A DNA stretch of 64,000 bases from Nonomuraea sp. NBC_00507 (GTDB taxonomy: Bacteria > Actinomycetota > Actinomycetes > Streptosporangiales > Streptosporangiaceae), in NCBI RefSeq assembly GCF_036013525.1, contig NZ_CP107853.1:10106001-10170000 (forward strand). Direction: 5' to 3'. Every line of letters starts with the position of its first letter. The first letter of the stretch is position 1. Below, piece after piece: positions 1 through 8,721 of this stretch. The notes beneath the pieces were generated by a model, which saw nothing but the letters and a program-made list of their open reading frames with translations, did no database searches and was not told where the DNA came from. The position numbers were made by a program, and so were the translations under genes.

Positions 1-662
1 ACCACGGCGAACAGGGCGACGACCAGCGCCACCCGCCACCAGGACAGCCGGTTCATCGCCTGCCACAACTCGCCAGTGAAGAAAAGGAAGAGCGTCACGA
101 ACAGCAACGGCGGCAGTGCCCGGCCCACCAGATGCAGGCTGTTACGCAGGTCGGAAAATGTGCGCCGGACCGCCCGGCGCAGCAGCGCGCCCAGGCCGTA
201 CGTCGTTGCCAGCAGCGTCGCCACGAACACGGCGGCGAAGAAGATGACGAACCCCAGCAGCCCGACCACCTGGCTCGCCGGCGGCGTGACAGTTCCGTCG
301 ACGACGAGCTGCAACAGCGGTACGGCCACCGGCATCGCCGCGTATCCGGCGAGGATCGCGATGGTTCCCGCGCGGGAGAAGCGGAGCGACCGCTGGACGA
401 ACGCGCTCGTCGTCGCCCATACGATCACCGTCACCACGATCACCCCGCCGAGTAGTGCCCAGAGTCCCGACCCGGCCGTCCTGAACGGCACCAGCCAAAC
501 CAGGCTGGCGAGCGCCACGAACGCCAGCGCCGGAAGCATCCGGGGGAGCACGTGCGTGACGAAGCCGTACCCCTCGATCATCGTGGGCGCACCACGGCGC
601 ACGAACCACCGTTCGGTCTGGCGCACCAGGGCGGGAGAGACGGGGGACTGCACGGATCGCAT
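1..662 (-). CDS. Polytopic membrane protein, C-terminus outside window
   Basis: About 220 residues are visible, read from an ATG at 662 (GGGAAGG just upstream) with no stop before the left edge, so the gene is partial. The translation has about six hydrophobic stretches, for example around FVALASLVWLVPF, LWALLGGVIVVTVIVW and VVGLLGFVIFFAAVFVATLL. Short Arg-rich loops such as LLRRAVRRTF separate them. I do not recognise a family: there are no catalytic motifs, and it could be a permease-like or stress-related membrane protein. It runs in the same direction as the sulfatase operon, but about 150 bp separate them, so it is probably a separate unit. Confidence 0.6.
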   Translation of the reverse strand, partial: MRSVQSPVSPALVRQTERWFVRRGAPTMIEGYGFVTHVLPRMLPALAFVALASLVWLVPFRTAGSGLWALLGGVIVVTVIVWATTSAFVQRSLRFSRAGTIAILAGYAAMPVAVPLLQLVVDGTVTPPASQVVGLLGFVIFFAAVFVATLLATTYGLGALLRRAVRRTFSDLRNSLHLVGRALPPLLFVTLFLFFTGELWQAMNRLSWWRVALVVALFAV

Positions 663-810
663 CCTTCCCTAGCAAGTCGCGGCAAGGCGAGAGCCGACTT
701 CGCGCTTCTGCATGCTCGGTCCGGTCGCCGCCAGGTCCGAGGCAGCTTACGTCCGGTCGAGGCAGGGACGAATGCCCACGTCGAAACCGAGGACCCCATG
801 CGCCACGCCG

Positions 811-2367
811 CTAACGCGCCCCTTCGCGGGAAATGACGCCGACCCGCTGCGCCCAACACTGGTACGCGGTGGCCAGCTCCGCGGCGAGGTCGGGGCGGCG
901 CTCGGCGAGATCGGTCACCTCGGAGCGGTCGGTGTCCATGTCGTAGAGCTCCCATGGCCCCGCGTGCTCGCGGACCAGCTTCCACCGCCCCCGGCGTACG
1001 GCGGCGTTGCCGAGGTGCTCCCAGAACAGGGGCGTGTCCGGGACCGACGCGCCACGCAGGGCCGCCACCATGGTGCGCCCCTCAAGGTGCGGCACCGCCC
1101 GCCCTCGGTACTCGCGCGGGTAGTCGACGCCGGCGGCACCGAGCAGGGTGGGCAGCACGTCGGTGAGCTGAAAGGGCGTTCGGACGATCCGCCCTGCGGA
1201 CAGGCCGCCCGCGGGCCAGTGCACGATGAACGGGGTCGCGATGCCTCCCTCGTGGACCCACCGTTTGTAGAGGCGGAACGGGGTGTTGGACAGGTTGGCC
1301 CACGCGGGACCGTAACTCGCGTAGGTGTCCTCCGGGCCGGGGTCGATGCCCGGGATGTTGCCGACGCGCAACTCGGCGCCTTCCCGGGTGGCCGCCGGCA
1401 CTATCTGCCGCTTGGCCCGGAATTCCTCGGGGTCACCGAGCGGCAGCGTCTCGGCGCAGCCGCCGTTGTCCGACAGAAACACCACCAGGGTGTCGTCGGA
1501 GACCCCGGATGCCTCCAACCGGTCGAGGATACGGCCGATGCCCCGGTCCATCCGCTCCACCTGGACCGCGTACACCTGCATGCGGCGTGCCTCCCACGCC
1601 TGATCCGGTGCCGAAGCCCACCGTGGTTGCGCCGGGTCGGGCGCGGACAGTGCCGACTCGGCGCCGAGGAGGCCTTCGGCGCGCAGCCGGTCGAGCCGGC
1701 GAGCGCGCAGTTCGTCCCAGCCCGCTGCGTAGACGCCGTCGTACCCGGCGATGTCCTCCTGGGGCGCGTGCAGCGGCCAGTGCGGCGCGGTGTAGGCGAC
1801 ATAGGCGAAGAACGGACGACCGGCGGCAGCCTCCCGGCCGATGAACTCCACCGCGTGATCGGTGATCGCGTCGGTGTAGAAGAACTGCGGATCTCGGGTC
1901 TCAGCGCTCGCGTCCATCTCGCCGCGGTACAGGGTCGCCGGGTCGTAGTAACTCCCGCATCCGCTGAGCGTCCCGAAGAAGTCGGCGAATCCTCGCCGGG
2001 TGGGCCACGAGTCGGCCGGCTCCCACAACGGCCCGCTCAGGTGCCATTTGCCCGACATGCCGGTGGCGTATCCGGCGTCTCGGAGCACCTCGGCGACGGT
2101 CACGCAGCGGTCGTTGAGGCTGCCCGGGTACCCTCCGGGTGCGTCGTTGCCGGCCAGGACGCCGATACCGGTCTGGTGCGGGTGCAGCCCGGTCAGCAGG
2201 GACGCGCGCGACGGGCTGCATCGTGCCGTGTTGTAGAACTGCGACAGCCGCACCCCGGACCGCCCGATCCGGTCGAGATTCGGCGTGCGGATCTCACCGC
2301 CGTAACAGCCGATGTCCGAGTACCCCAGGTCGTCGGCGAGGATCAGCACGATGTTGGGCTGTCTCAT
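811..2367 (-). CDS. Sulfatase (arylsulfatase family), cytoplasmic
   Basis: Alkaline-phosphatase-superfamily sulfatase of 518 residues. The metal-binding start is IVLILADDLGYSDIG (residues 6-20). The formylglycine motif is C50-S-P-S-R, the C-x-P-x-R type activated by formylglycine-generating enzyme. Later metal-site residues lie in VVFLSDNGG. No signal peptide is present, so it should cleave a sulfate ester inside the cell, which fits an imported sulfated sugar. The ATG overlaps the stop of the upstream GH13 gene (ATGA), so it is the last gene of a coupled operon. The open frame continues upstream of this ATG, but that part is a shadow of the GH13 gene. The substrate cannot be read from sequence. 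Confidence 0.9.
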   Translation of the reverse strand: MRQPNIVLILADDLGYSDIGCYGGEIRTPNLDRIGRSGVRLSQFYNTARCSPSRASLLTGLHPHQTGIGVLAGNDAPGGYPGSLNDRCVTVAEVLRDAGYATGMSGKWHLSGPLWEPADSWPTRRGFADFFGTLSGCGSYYDPATLYRGEMDASAETRDPQFFYTDAITDHAVEFIGREAAAGRPFFAYVAYTAPHWPLHAPQEDIAGYDGVYAAGWDELRARRLDRLRAEGLLGAESALSAPDPAQPRWASAPDQAWEARRMQVYAVQVERMDRGIGRILDRLEASGVSDDTLVVFLSDNGGCAETLPLGDPEEFRAKRQIVPAATREGAELRVGNIPGIDPGPEDTYASYGPAWANLSNTPFRLYKRWVHEGGIATPFIVHWPAGGLSAGRIVRTPFQLTDVLPTLLGAAGVDYPREYRGRAVPHLEGRTMVAALRGASVPDTPLFWEHLGNAAVRRGRWKLVREHAGPWELYDMDTDRSEVTDLAERRPDLAAELATAYQCWAQRVGVISREGAR

Positions 2368-4001
2368 GTCGTACTCCCGCCCTGCGGACGCAGCCAGGCG
2401 GCCGTGTCCGGCCCGAGCGGATCGCGGCCCGCGTCGAGGGTGTCGCTGCGCAGGAGGGTGACCGTGTTCGCGGGCACCGGCACCTCCGTGGCGCCGAGAT
2501 TGACGACGCACGCGAAGTCCGGTCCGCGCCGGAAGTGCAGGACCGGGCCGGCTCGGCCCACCCAGTCGAGCTCCTGCGGGACATCCAGCTTCCGCCGGAT
2601 CCGCAGCGCCCGCGCCACGAGGTGATAGGTGGAAGCCGGGTCGTCCACCTGGTTCGCCACCGAGAGCCGTCCCCACCCAGGGGGCTGCGGCAGCCACGGG
2701 TCCGCGGACCCGAACCCGGCGCCGTCCGGTGCCGACGTCCAGGGCAGGGGCACTCGGCAGCCGTCGCGTCCTCGGCGCCGCCCGCCGGAACGGGTCCAGA
2801 TCGGATCCTGGAGGCGATCGTCGGGGATGTCCATGTAGTCGGGCAGCCCGAGTTCCTCACCCTGATAGAGGTAGGCGACACCGGGCAGCGCCAGCATCAG
2901 CAGCAGCGCGGCCCTGGCGCGGCGGCGGCCCAGGTCCTCGTCGACCGGGCCCAGCTCGTGACCGGACCTCCCCTGATGCTTGCGGGTGTCGGCACGGCCG
3001 TAACGGGTCACCGTCCGTTCGACGTCGTGATTGGACAGCACCCAGGTCGGCGGCGCACCGGAGAGGGACATCGTGCGGAGCGTGGAGTCGATCACCGTGA
3101 ACAGATCGCCCGCGTCCCACGCGGACTGCAGAAAGGGGAAGTTGAAGGCGGTGTGGAGTTGGGCCGGCGCCACGTACCGGGCCAGCCGCTCGGGATCCGC
3201 CACCCACGCCTCGGCCACGAAGACCCTTGGCGGGTCGTACGCGTCGGCCACCGCGCGCCAGCCCCGGTAGATGGCGTGCACCTCGTCGCGATCCCGGTGC
3301 GGATGGTCCGGCACGTCAGTCAGGACGAGCAGGTCTTCCTCCCGGTAGCCCAGATCGGGATAGCCGGGGTGCTTGATCAGACCGGTGGCGACGTCGATCC
3401 GGAACCCGTCGACCCCGCGGTCGAACCAGAAGCGCAGCAGGCCCAGGAACTCCGCGCGGACCTCGGGGTTGGACCAGTTCAGGTCAGCCTGGCTGGGATC
3501 GAACAGGTGCAGGTACCACTGCCCGTCGGGCACCCGGGTCCAGGCCGAGCCGCCGAACGTGCTGCGCCAGTCGTTGGGCACGACCTCCCCGGTGGGTCCC
3601 CGACCGTCCAGAAAGTGGTACCTGGCGCGCTCCGCGGAGCCCGGCGGAGCGGCGAGCGCGGCCTGGAACCAGGGGTGCTCGGTGGACGTGTGGTTCGGGA
3701 CGACGTCCAGGATGACCCTCAGGCCATGCCGGTGCGCCTCCGCGATGAGTTGCTCGGCCTCGCGTACGTCGCCGTATTCGCGGGCGATGGCGCGATAGTC
3801 GGATACGTCGTAGCCCCCGTCATTGTTCGGCGACTCGTACCACGGCGTGATCCAGATGGCGTCGACACCGAGGCCGGCCAGATAGCTCAGGCGGCTGCGG
3901 ATCCCGGCGATGTCGCCGATCCCGTCGCCGTCGCCGTCCGCGAACGACCGGATGTAGACCTGGTAGATCACCGCGGTACGCCACCACTCGACGTCACCCA
4001 T
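2364..4001 (-). CDS. GH13 alpha-glucosidase (oligo-1,6-glucosidase type)
   Basis: Intracellular GH13 retaining glycosidase of 545 residues with a typical alpha-glucosidase/trehalose-synthase-like fold. It begins WWRTAVIYQVYIRSF. Conserved region I is DVVPNH (99-104). The nucleophile is D203 in GFRIDVA, the acid/base is E264 in FVAEAW, and the third Asp is D326 in LSNHD. No signal peptide is present. The start overlaps the end of the aldolase gene by 8 bp, and the stop overlaps the sulfatase start. It probably removes alpha-linked glucose from a small oligosaccharide or glycoside handled by this operon; linkage specificity is not determined. Confidence 0.9.
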   Translation of the reverse strand: MGDVEWWRTAVIYQVYIRSFADGDGDGIGDIAGIRSRLSYLAGLGVDAIWITPWYESPNNDGGYDVSDYRAIAREYGDVREAEQLIAEAHRHGLRVILDVVPNHTSTEHPWFQAALAAPPGSAERARYHFLDGRGPTGEVVPNDWRSTFGGSAWTRVPDGQWYLHLFDPSQADLNWSNPEVRAEFLGLLRFWFDRGVDGFRIDVATGLIKHPGYPDLGYREEDLLVLTDVPDHPHRDRDEVHAIYRGWRAVADAYDPPRVFVAEAWVADPERLARYVAPAQLHTAFNFPFLQSAWDAGDLFTVIDSTLRTMSLSGAPPTWVLSNHDVERTVTRYGRADTRKHQGRSGHELGPVDEDLGRRRARAALLLMLALPGVAYLYQGEELGLPDYMDIPDDRLQDPIWTRSGGRRRGRDGCRVPLPWTSAPDGAGFGSADPWLPQPPGWGRLSVANQVDDPASTYHLVARALRIRRKLDVPQELDWVGRAGPVLHFRRGPDFACVVNLGATEVPVPANTVTLLRSDTLDAGRDPLGPDTAAWLRPQGGSTT

Positions 4002-4902
4002 CGGCGGCTCCGATCAGTTCCGGCTCGAGGCCGGTCAGGAACTCGCGCAGCGCCGCCAGCTCGCCGTCGTCGAGGGTCCGCAGCGGTGGGGCGACCGCGG
4101 CCCGGCACAGACCCCGCATGGCCAGGGTCGCCTTGACGACCGGGACTCCGGCCCTGATCCGGTGCACCCCGAGCAGCCGGATGACCCGTTTCTGGGCCAG
4201 GAGAGCACGCTCCTGATCGCCGGCGTGATACGCGGCGACCAGGTCCAGCGCGACGCGCGGGGCGATGTTGGCGATCCCGGGGGTGATCCCGTCCGCGCCC
4301 GCGGCCAGCGCGTCGAGCATCGTGCCTTCGGCTCCCTGGTTCACCCCGAAGTCCGGCCGGTCGCCTTTGACCTCGAGCCACTGACGCAGGATGTCCGTCT
4401 CACCCGAGCTGTCCTTGACGCCGACGACGTGCTCCATGTCGGCGACGGCCGCGATCGAGCCCTCCGAGAACGGCGGCGCGTACCGTGGGATGTTGTACGC
4501 GATCACCGGCACGGCCGCGGTACTGATCGCTCGGTAGTGTTCGATGATGTCGCGCTCGTCATGGTGGAAATAGCAGGGCGGGCTGAGGGCGACCGCGTCA
4601 CACCCGGCCTCGGCGGCGATCTCGGCCCGGCTGAGCGATTCACGGGTGCCGGCTGCGGAGACGTTGACGATGACGGCGCCATCCGGCACCAGCCGCCGCC
4701 AGTGGTCGACGGCGTCGCCGAGGAACGCGCCGATCTCCGCCGTCTGGTGCAGCGGCCCCTCGCCGTTCGTGCCGAGGAGCATGATCTTCGTGATGCCCGC
4801 GGCGGCGAGCGCCCCGAAGTATCGCAGGCCGGCCGCGAGGTCCGGTCGTCCGCTCTCGCCGATCGGGGTCACGGCGGGGACGATCACGCCTGACACAGAC
4901 AT
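3994..4902 (-). CDS. DapA/DHDPS-family aldolase or lyase
   Basis: Class I (Schiff-base) aldolase of the dihydrodipicolinate synthase/N-acetylneuraminate lyase superfamily, 302 residues. Visible signatures are GTNGEG (44-49, substrate carboxylate loop), Tyr136 in the YN-x-P motif, and the Schiff-base Lys163 in GVKDSSG. Lysine biosynthesis genes are absent. It sits between an FAD oxidoreductase and an alpha-glucosidase in an operon led by a LacI gene, so cleavage of a 2-keto-3-deoxy sugar acid or a similar keto acid is more likely than a DapA role. The start overlaps the upstream stop by one base (TGATG) and the end overlaps the GH13 start. Confidence 0.85.
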   Translation of the reverse strand: MSVSGVIVPAVTPIGESGRPDLAAGLRYFGALAAAGITKIMLLGTNGEGPLHQTAEIGAFLGDAVDHWRRLVPDGAVIVNVSAAGTRESLSRAEIAAEAGCDAVALSPPCYFHHDERDIIEHYRAISTAAVPVIAYNIPRYAPPFSEGSIAAVADMEHVVGVKDSSGETDILRQWLEVKGDRPDFGVNQGAEGTMLDALAAGADGITPGIANIAPRVALDLVAAYHAGDQERALLAQKRVIRLLGVHRIRAGVPVVKATLAMRGLCRAAVAPPLRTLDDGELAALREFLTGLEPELIGAADG

Positions 4903-6512
4903 CAGTACCCCCGGATCTCTGGCCAGGCCAGCTCGACGCCGTCGGCCTTCAGCGCGCTCTGGAACGCCCGCAGGTGTCCCTCCTTGCGCCGGACGTCATG
5001 CGGCTCCACCGTCTCCCCCAGGCAGTAGGCCACCAGCGAGGCGGCGGCCTCGCCGATGTTCCACTCCACCGGGTGGAGCCGGTAGCAGCCGTTGGTGATG
5101 TGCGTGCTGCCGATGTTCTTGCCGGCCGACAGCAGGTTCCTCATGCGCACGGGCAGCAGGGCGCCGAGCGGGATCTGGAACGGGCAGCTGGCGACGTCGA
5201 TGTAGTTGTCGCCGCCCGTTGAGGGGTGCAGGTCGATCCGGTACATCCCGATCCCGACCGTGTCGTCGTACTGCGTCGCGCCCGCCGCACCCCGCACGGC
5301 GAGAGACACGTCCTGTTCGACGACCGTGTACTCGGCCCTGATCCGCCGGGACTCGCGGATGTACGGCGCGGCGGCGAAACCGTCGGGAGTGTCCATGACA
5401 TCCGGCCGCAGCCGCAGTCCCGGCCAGCCCCGGCCGCCGTCCGGCCGCGGCGCCTCGGTCTGCAGCCAGTAGAGCATGCTCGCGGAGAGCTCACGCGCGC
5501 CGGCGAGATGGCGGGCCTTCTCCTCCTCGCTCACCCCGATGATGGGCCCCGCCACGTAGTCGATCATCGGCCAGTTCACCAGGGTGACGTCGCTGGTCAC
5601 GAAGCCGGGTTCGTACTGCTCGCGGGCGACGGCCCGGCGGAACTCCCACAGTTCGCGGTCCCCTGGGTCCTCGCTCTGGTCGGCGAGCACAGGCCCGGAC
5701 CGGATGTTCGGAGTGAACGTCCGCGTCAGCGGCTCCCGCGTCCGCGGGTCCGGGGCGGTCAGCCCGATCTGCGGTCCCGGCCAGTAATCCGGACGGTACG
5801 CGCGCCAGTGGTCGTACGCCGCCGGCCGGGCGATCACATGGTCCTCGCCCTCCCGGTGATCGACGGCGAACACCCAGGAGAACGCCTGCATGTTGCCGGG
5901 CTGCGCCACCTCGGGCGCACTCGGCTCCCCGGTCTCGTGCCGGGACTCGAACCCGGTGACATGCTCCGCACCGGCGAGCGGCAGGACGTCGCCGAGCTCG
6001 GTGGCGTCCAGATAGTACGGGCTCGCGATGTGCACCAGGCCGACGTCCGCGCAGTCCACCGTCACGCTGCGGACCCGGTCGCCGTCGGTCTCCGCCGCCA
6101 CCGGCCGCGCACCGAGCAGGATGCGCAGCCGGCCGCTGCTCAAGTAGGGGTCGACCAGCGCGCGCAACACCGCACCGCTGACCCGCGGCTCATGGCACAA
6201 CGCACCGACCCGGCCCAGACCGGGATTCAGGTGTGGCTCGTTCCTGGCCGCCGCGGTGAGGGGATACCACGTCCGATAGTAGTCGCGAACCGCGGTCCGG
6301 TAGCGGCGGTAGGAGGCGGTGCAGCCGAACTGCTCGATCCACCTGTGCTCATCCGGGGGCACGCCCTGGCTGGTGAACTGCCCGCCGATGCGGTCGCCTT
6401 CCTCGGTCAGGACCACCCGCAGCCCGTGTCGCAGAGCTGCGAGCGCGGCGGCGACTCCGCCGACACCGCCGCCGATGATGGCCAGATCCGCATCAGTGAT
6501 CCGCGATTCCAA
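4902..6512 (-). CDS. FAD-dependent oxidoreductase (FAD_oxidored family)
   Basis: 536-residue flavoprotein. The N-terminal Rossmann motif is DLAIIGGGVGGVAAALAALRHG followed by an acidic strand end (VVLTEEGDRIGG). The C-terminal region has NLLSAGKNIGSTHITNG, typical of the FAD_oxidored family common in bacterial carbohydrate loci. I chose the TTG at 6512 because AGGGGG lies at good spacing and there is no ATG or GTG in frame nearby; the longer open frame beyond it is a shadow of the LacI gene. Likely role: oxidation of a sugar, polyol or glycoside before aldol cleavage by the next gene. This is inference from context, and no cofactor partner gene is visible. Confidence 0.85.
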   Translation of the reverse strand: MESRITDADLAIIGGGVGGVAAALAALRHGLRVVLTEEGDRIGGQFTSQGVPPDEHRWIEQFGCTASYRRYRTAVRDYYRTWYPLTAAARNEPHLNPGLGRVGALCHEPRVSGAVLRALVDPYLSSGRLRILLGARPVAAETDGDRVRSVTVDCADVGLVHIASPYYLDATELGDVLPLAGAEHVTGFESRHETGEPSAPEVAQPGNMQAFSWVFAVDHREGEDHVIARPAAYDHWRAYRPDYWPGPQIGLTAPDPRTREPLTRTFTPNIRSGPVLADQSEDPGDRELWEFRRAVAREQYEPGFVTSDVTLVNWPMIDYVAGPIIGVSEEEKARHLAGARELSASMLYWLQTEAPRPDGGRGWPGLRLRPDVMDTPDGFAAAPYIRESRRIRAEYTVVEQDVSLAVRGAAGATQYDDTVGIGMYRIDLHPSTGGDNYIDVASCPFQIPLGALLPVRMRNLLSAGKNIGSTHITNGCYRLHPVEWNIGEAAASLVAYCLGETVEPHDVRRKEGHLRAFQSALKADGVELAWPEIRGY

Positions 6513-6538
6513 CGTGTTCCCCCTGTGTGCATGTGGAT

Positions 6539-6883
6539 TCAGGCGCCCTCTAGGTCGAGGGCGGCGTTCGCCACCAGGGTGAGCTCCACCGAGGCCGGCA
6601 GCCGGGACAACACCAGCTCGAACGCCGGCTGTCCGAAGCGGTAGGACTCCCCGAAGTCGAGCGTCGCCAGCTGGGCCAGATAGTGCCAGTACTGGACCGG
6701 CAGCGGCTGGTCCAGGCCGAGCCGGGTCCGGGCGGCCGCCACCTCGGCGCCTGTGGCGTCCGGTCCGAGCAGCACCAGTGCCTGGTCTCCGGGGGGGAGC
6801 CGCATGATGAAGAACACCAGTGTGGCGGCCCCGAAGATGATCAGGACGCCCGTCGCCGCCGTGCGCAGCGCATACCTGGTCAT
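6539..6883 (-). pseudogene. Truncated DppB-type ABC permease (N-terminal third)
   Basis: The ATG overlaps the LacI stop (ATGA). The 114 residues match the start of oligopeptide/nickel-type ABC permeases. The first transmembrane segment is GVLIIFGAATLVFFIMRLPPGD, followed by an LGLDQPLPVQYWHYLAQLATLDFGES stretch and RLPASVELTLVANA. Intact relatives are about 310 residues with six membrane segments. Here the frame runs into ALDLEGA and stops just after the point where TM2 should begin. The rest of this permease, its partner, the ATPases and the binding protein are all missing. The oxidoreductase follows after 26 bp. This looks like an internal deletion that removed a whole transporter. Confidence 0.8.
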
Positions 6884-7935
6884 CGCCGGACCACCCGGCT
6901 GATCGAGTTGCCGCGTACGTCCGTGCACGGCACGACCAGCTGAAGAGGCGGCTGGTCCGCACCCTCGAGCAGGTTGACCAGCAACTGCACCGCGGCCCGG
7001 CCCATCTCCACCCGTGGTATCTCGAACGACGTCCAGATCCTGGTCGCGGTCGGCGCCGGGGCGGAGCCCAGGAACGCGACCGACAGGTCGTCCGGGATGC
7101 GCAGGCCGGCCGCCTCGGCGACCTCGGCCAGGGCGAGGCCGGTGGCGTTGTCCTCGGAAGGCTCGACCAGGACCGCCGTGATTCCCGCCCGCACCCATCC
7201 GGTGACCCGGTCCGCGCCGATGTCCTCGGCACCGGAGGAGAACTCGACCACGAGGTCGTCCGGGCTCAGGCCCGCGGCCTGAGCACCTTGGCGCAGGCCG
7301 AGCTCGCGATCATCGCCCGGCTCGGCGCCGTCGGTCTGCCGCAGGAGCAGGATCCGCTGATGCCCGAGCGCGACCAGCTCCTCCACGAGGGCCGCGGTCG
7401 GAGCGACGTAATCCGGGGCGACGTAGGACAGCTCGGTTCCCTCGATGTCGCGCCGTCCGATGAAGACGAACGGGAAGCCCTCCTTGACCAGGTTCGCCAG
7501 GTCGTCCCGCGAGATGTGCCGGCCCAGCAGGACACAGCCGTCGGCTTTCAGCAGCGCGTTGCGCCCCCTGGCGTAGACCCCGCCTTGGGCGGTGTTGGCC
7601 GAGGTGAACAGCAGCAGGTCGTAGCCGAGCCGCGCCGCCTCCTCCTCCACTCCGACCAGGAACGGGTGGTAGAAGTCTCGCTGGTCGACCGGGAACACCG
7701 ACTCGAACGTGTAGAGCCCGATGGTCTTGACGGTCATCCCGCGCAGGGCACGGGCGGCGGGGTTGACGGCGTACCCCAGGTCTTCGATCGCCTGTTGAAC
7801 CCGCCGGCGGGTCTCCTCGGCCACCTGCACGCCCGGGCGCTCACTGAGCACGAGGGAGACGGTGGCCTGGGACACTCCGGCCCGCTGGGCGATCTCGACT
7901 TGAGTGGGGCGTCGCGGCCCGGCTCGTTTTCGCAT
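6880..7935 (-). CDS. LacI-family transcriptional regulator
   Basis: 351-residue LacI/GalR regulator. It has an N-terminal helix-turn-helix and hinge helix (TQVEIAQRAGVSQATVSLVLSERPG, then NPAARALRG) and a periplasmic-binding-protein-like effector domain. I chose the ATG at 7935, whose product begins MRKRAGPRRP, because the extra 31 codons upstream do not look like part of the family. It is the first gene of the minus-strand operon ending in the sulfatase and is divergent from a broken pectate-lyase-like gene. Two ATACGTA-containing sites in the shared intergenic region are candidate operators. The effector is probably the sugar degraded by the operon. Confidence 0.9.
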   Translation of the reverse strand: MRKRAGPRRPTQVEIAQRAGVSQATVSLVLSERPGVQVAEETRRRVQQAIEDLGYAVNPAARALRGMTVKTIGLYTFESVFPVDQRDFYHPFLVGVEEEAARLGYDLLLFTSANTAQGGVYARGRNALLKADGCVLLGRHISRDDLANLVKEGFPFVFIGRRDIEGTELSYVAPDYVAPTAALVEELVALGHQRILLLRQTDGAEPGDDRELGLRQGAQAAGLSPDDLVVEFSSGAEDIGADRVTGWVRAGITAVLVEPSEDNATGLALAEVAEAAGLRIPDDLSVAFLGSAPAPTATRIWTSFEIPRVEMGRAAVQLLVNLLEGADQPPLQLVVPCTDVRGNSISRVVRR

Positions 7936-7950
7936 GGCGATCCAGTTGAC

Positions 7951-7962
7951 TAATACGTAACG
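7951..7962. promoter_or_regulatory. Candidate LacI operator 1 (ATACGTA core)
   Basis: TAATACGTAACG, 16 bp upstream of the LacI ATG. It has the central CG pair typical of LacI-family operators and shares ATACGTA with the site at 8107-8118. Assignment to the adjacent regulator is inference. Confidence 0.4.
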
Positions 7963-8106
7963 ACTCGGAGGCACTCTAGGGACCCGGCGGCGGTCTCCAC
8001 AAGGGGTAGGTTTCCCGGATATTGCCATTTAATGTCGCAAACCAGTCCCATTAGGAGCATTTGTTGCCTCTTGTGAGGCGGATATGGCGTCTGTACGATC
8101 CTCGAT

Positions 8107-8118
8107 CTATACGTATCA
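8107..8118. promoter_or_regulatory. Candidate LacI operator 2 (ATACGTAT palindrome)
   Basis: CTATACGTATCA contains a perfect 8-bp palindrome with central CG, 26 bp before the start of the divergent secreted-lyase gene. It matches the core of the site at 7951-7962, and the pair could co-repress both directions. Confidence 0.4.
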
Positions 8119-8143
8119 GGTCGCTTCATGAGAGGTAGAGGCC

Positions 8144-8594
8144 ATGTCCGAGGGGACCGATCGTCGAGCGCTGTTACGGATCGGCGGTGCGGCGCTGGGC
8201 GCGGCCGCGGCAGCCGCGTCATGGGGACCCTCACCCGCGGCGGCCGCCGCCGTGGACCCGCAGGATGTCGTCACACCCCAGCAGTTCGGCGCGGTGGCCG
8301 ACGGGCAGCACGACGACACCGACGCCATTCAGCAGGCCATCAACGCCCAGCAGACCCGGCTGAACCGGATCGTCGTCTTCCCGCCGGGCACCTACCGGAT
8401 CACCCGCACCATCGTCATCCCCGACCTGCCCGGGGAGCCCTTCAACCGCATCCAGCTGCGCGGTGACAGCACCATGACGAACCGCGCCTCGATCATCCAG
8501 GTGACACACGACGGAGTGGGCATCGACGTCCGGTGCTCCCTCGCCGCGATCTACGGCCTGGCCTTCGTCGCCCCTGCCAAGACCGCCGGCAATG
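8144..8594 (+). pseudogene. Truncated secreted pectate-lyase-like (beta-helix) protein
   Basis: Starts with a signal-like N-terminus (RRALLRIGGAALGAAAAAASWG, then an Ala-rich cleavage region). The family hallmark follows: VVTPQQFGAVADGQHDDTDAIQQAINA and FPPGTYRITRTIVIPD. This is the start of the pectate-lyase superfamily/Pfam Pectate_lyase_3 beta-helix. Similarity ends near AFVAPAKTAGN (about 8590), where the frame turns into low-complexity Arg/Pro/Gln sequence. That sequence is antisense to the next gene and ends at a stop by 8815. Intact relatives run 400-700 residues. The C-terminal helix coils and catalytic region are lost, probably by a deletion or rearrangement near 8590-8720. Confidence 0.7.
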
Positions 8595-8721
8595 TTCCGC
8601 GGCGCCGTGACGGACGCCGTGACCACACTGCGTCGATGCGGCGACCATCGCGCCCGCCAGGAGCCGGTAAGAGCATGCCCAGGCCCGCGTCCATGTCCAC
8701 GACGCCGAGGAGATCAAGCGG

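Noticed and set aside
712..4136. Long plus-strand open frames (637 and 665 residues) over the sulfatase and GH13 genes
   Set aside because: Antisense shadows caused by high GC. The minus-strand frames carry full catalytic motifs.
3994..4902. Calling the aldolase DapA of lysine synthesis
   Set aside because: No lysine genes are nearby, and the operon is LacI-led and glycosidase-linked.
6513..7232. Upstream extension of the FAD oxidoreductase frame
   Set aside because: It overlaps the LacI gene and permease fragment and reads as Arg/Pro/Ser-rich noise. The TTG at 6512 has a good ribosome site.
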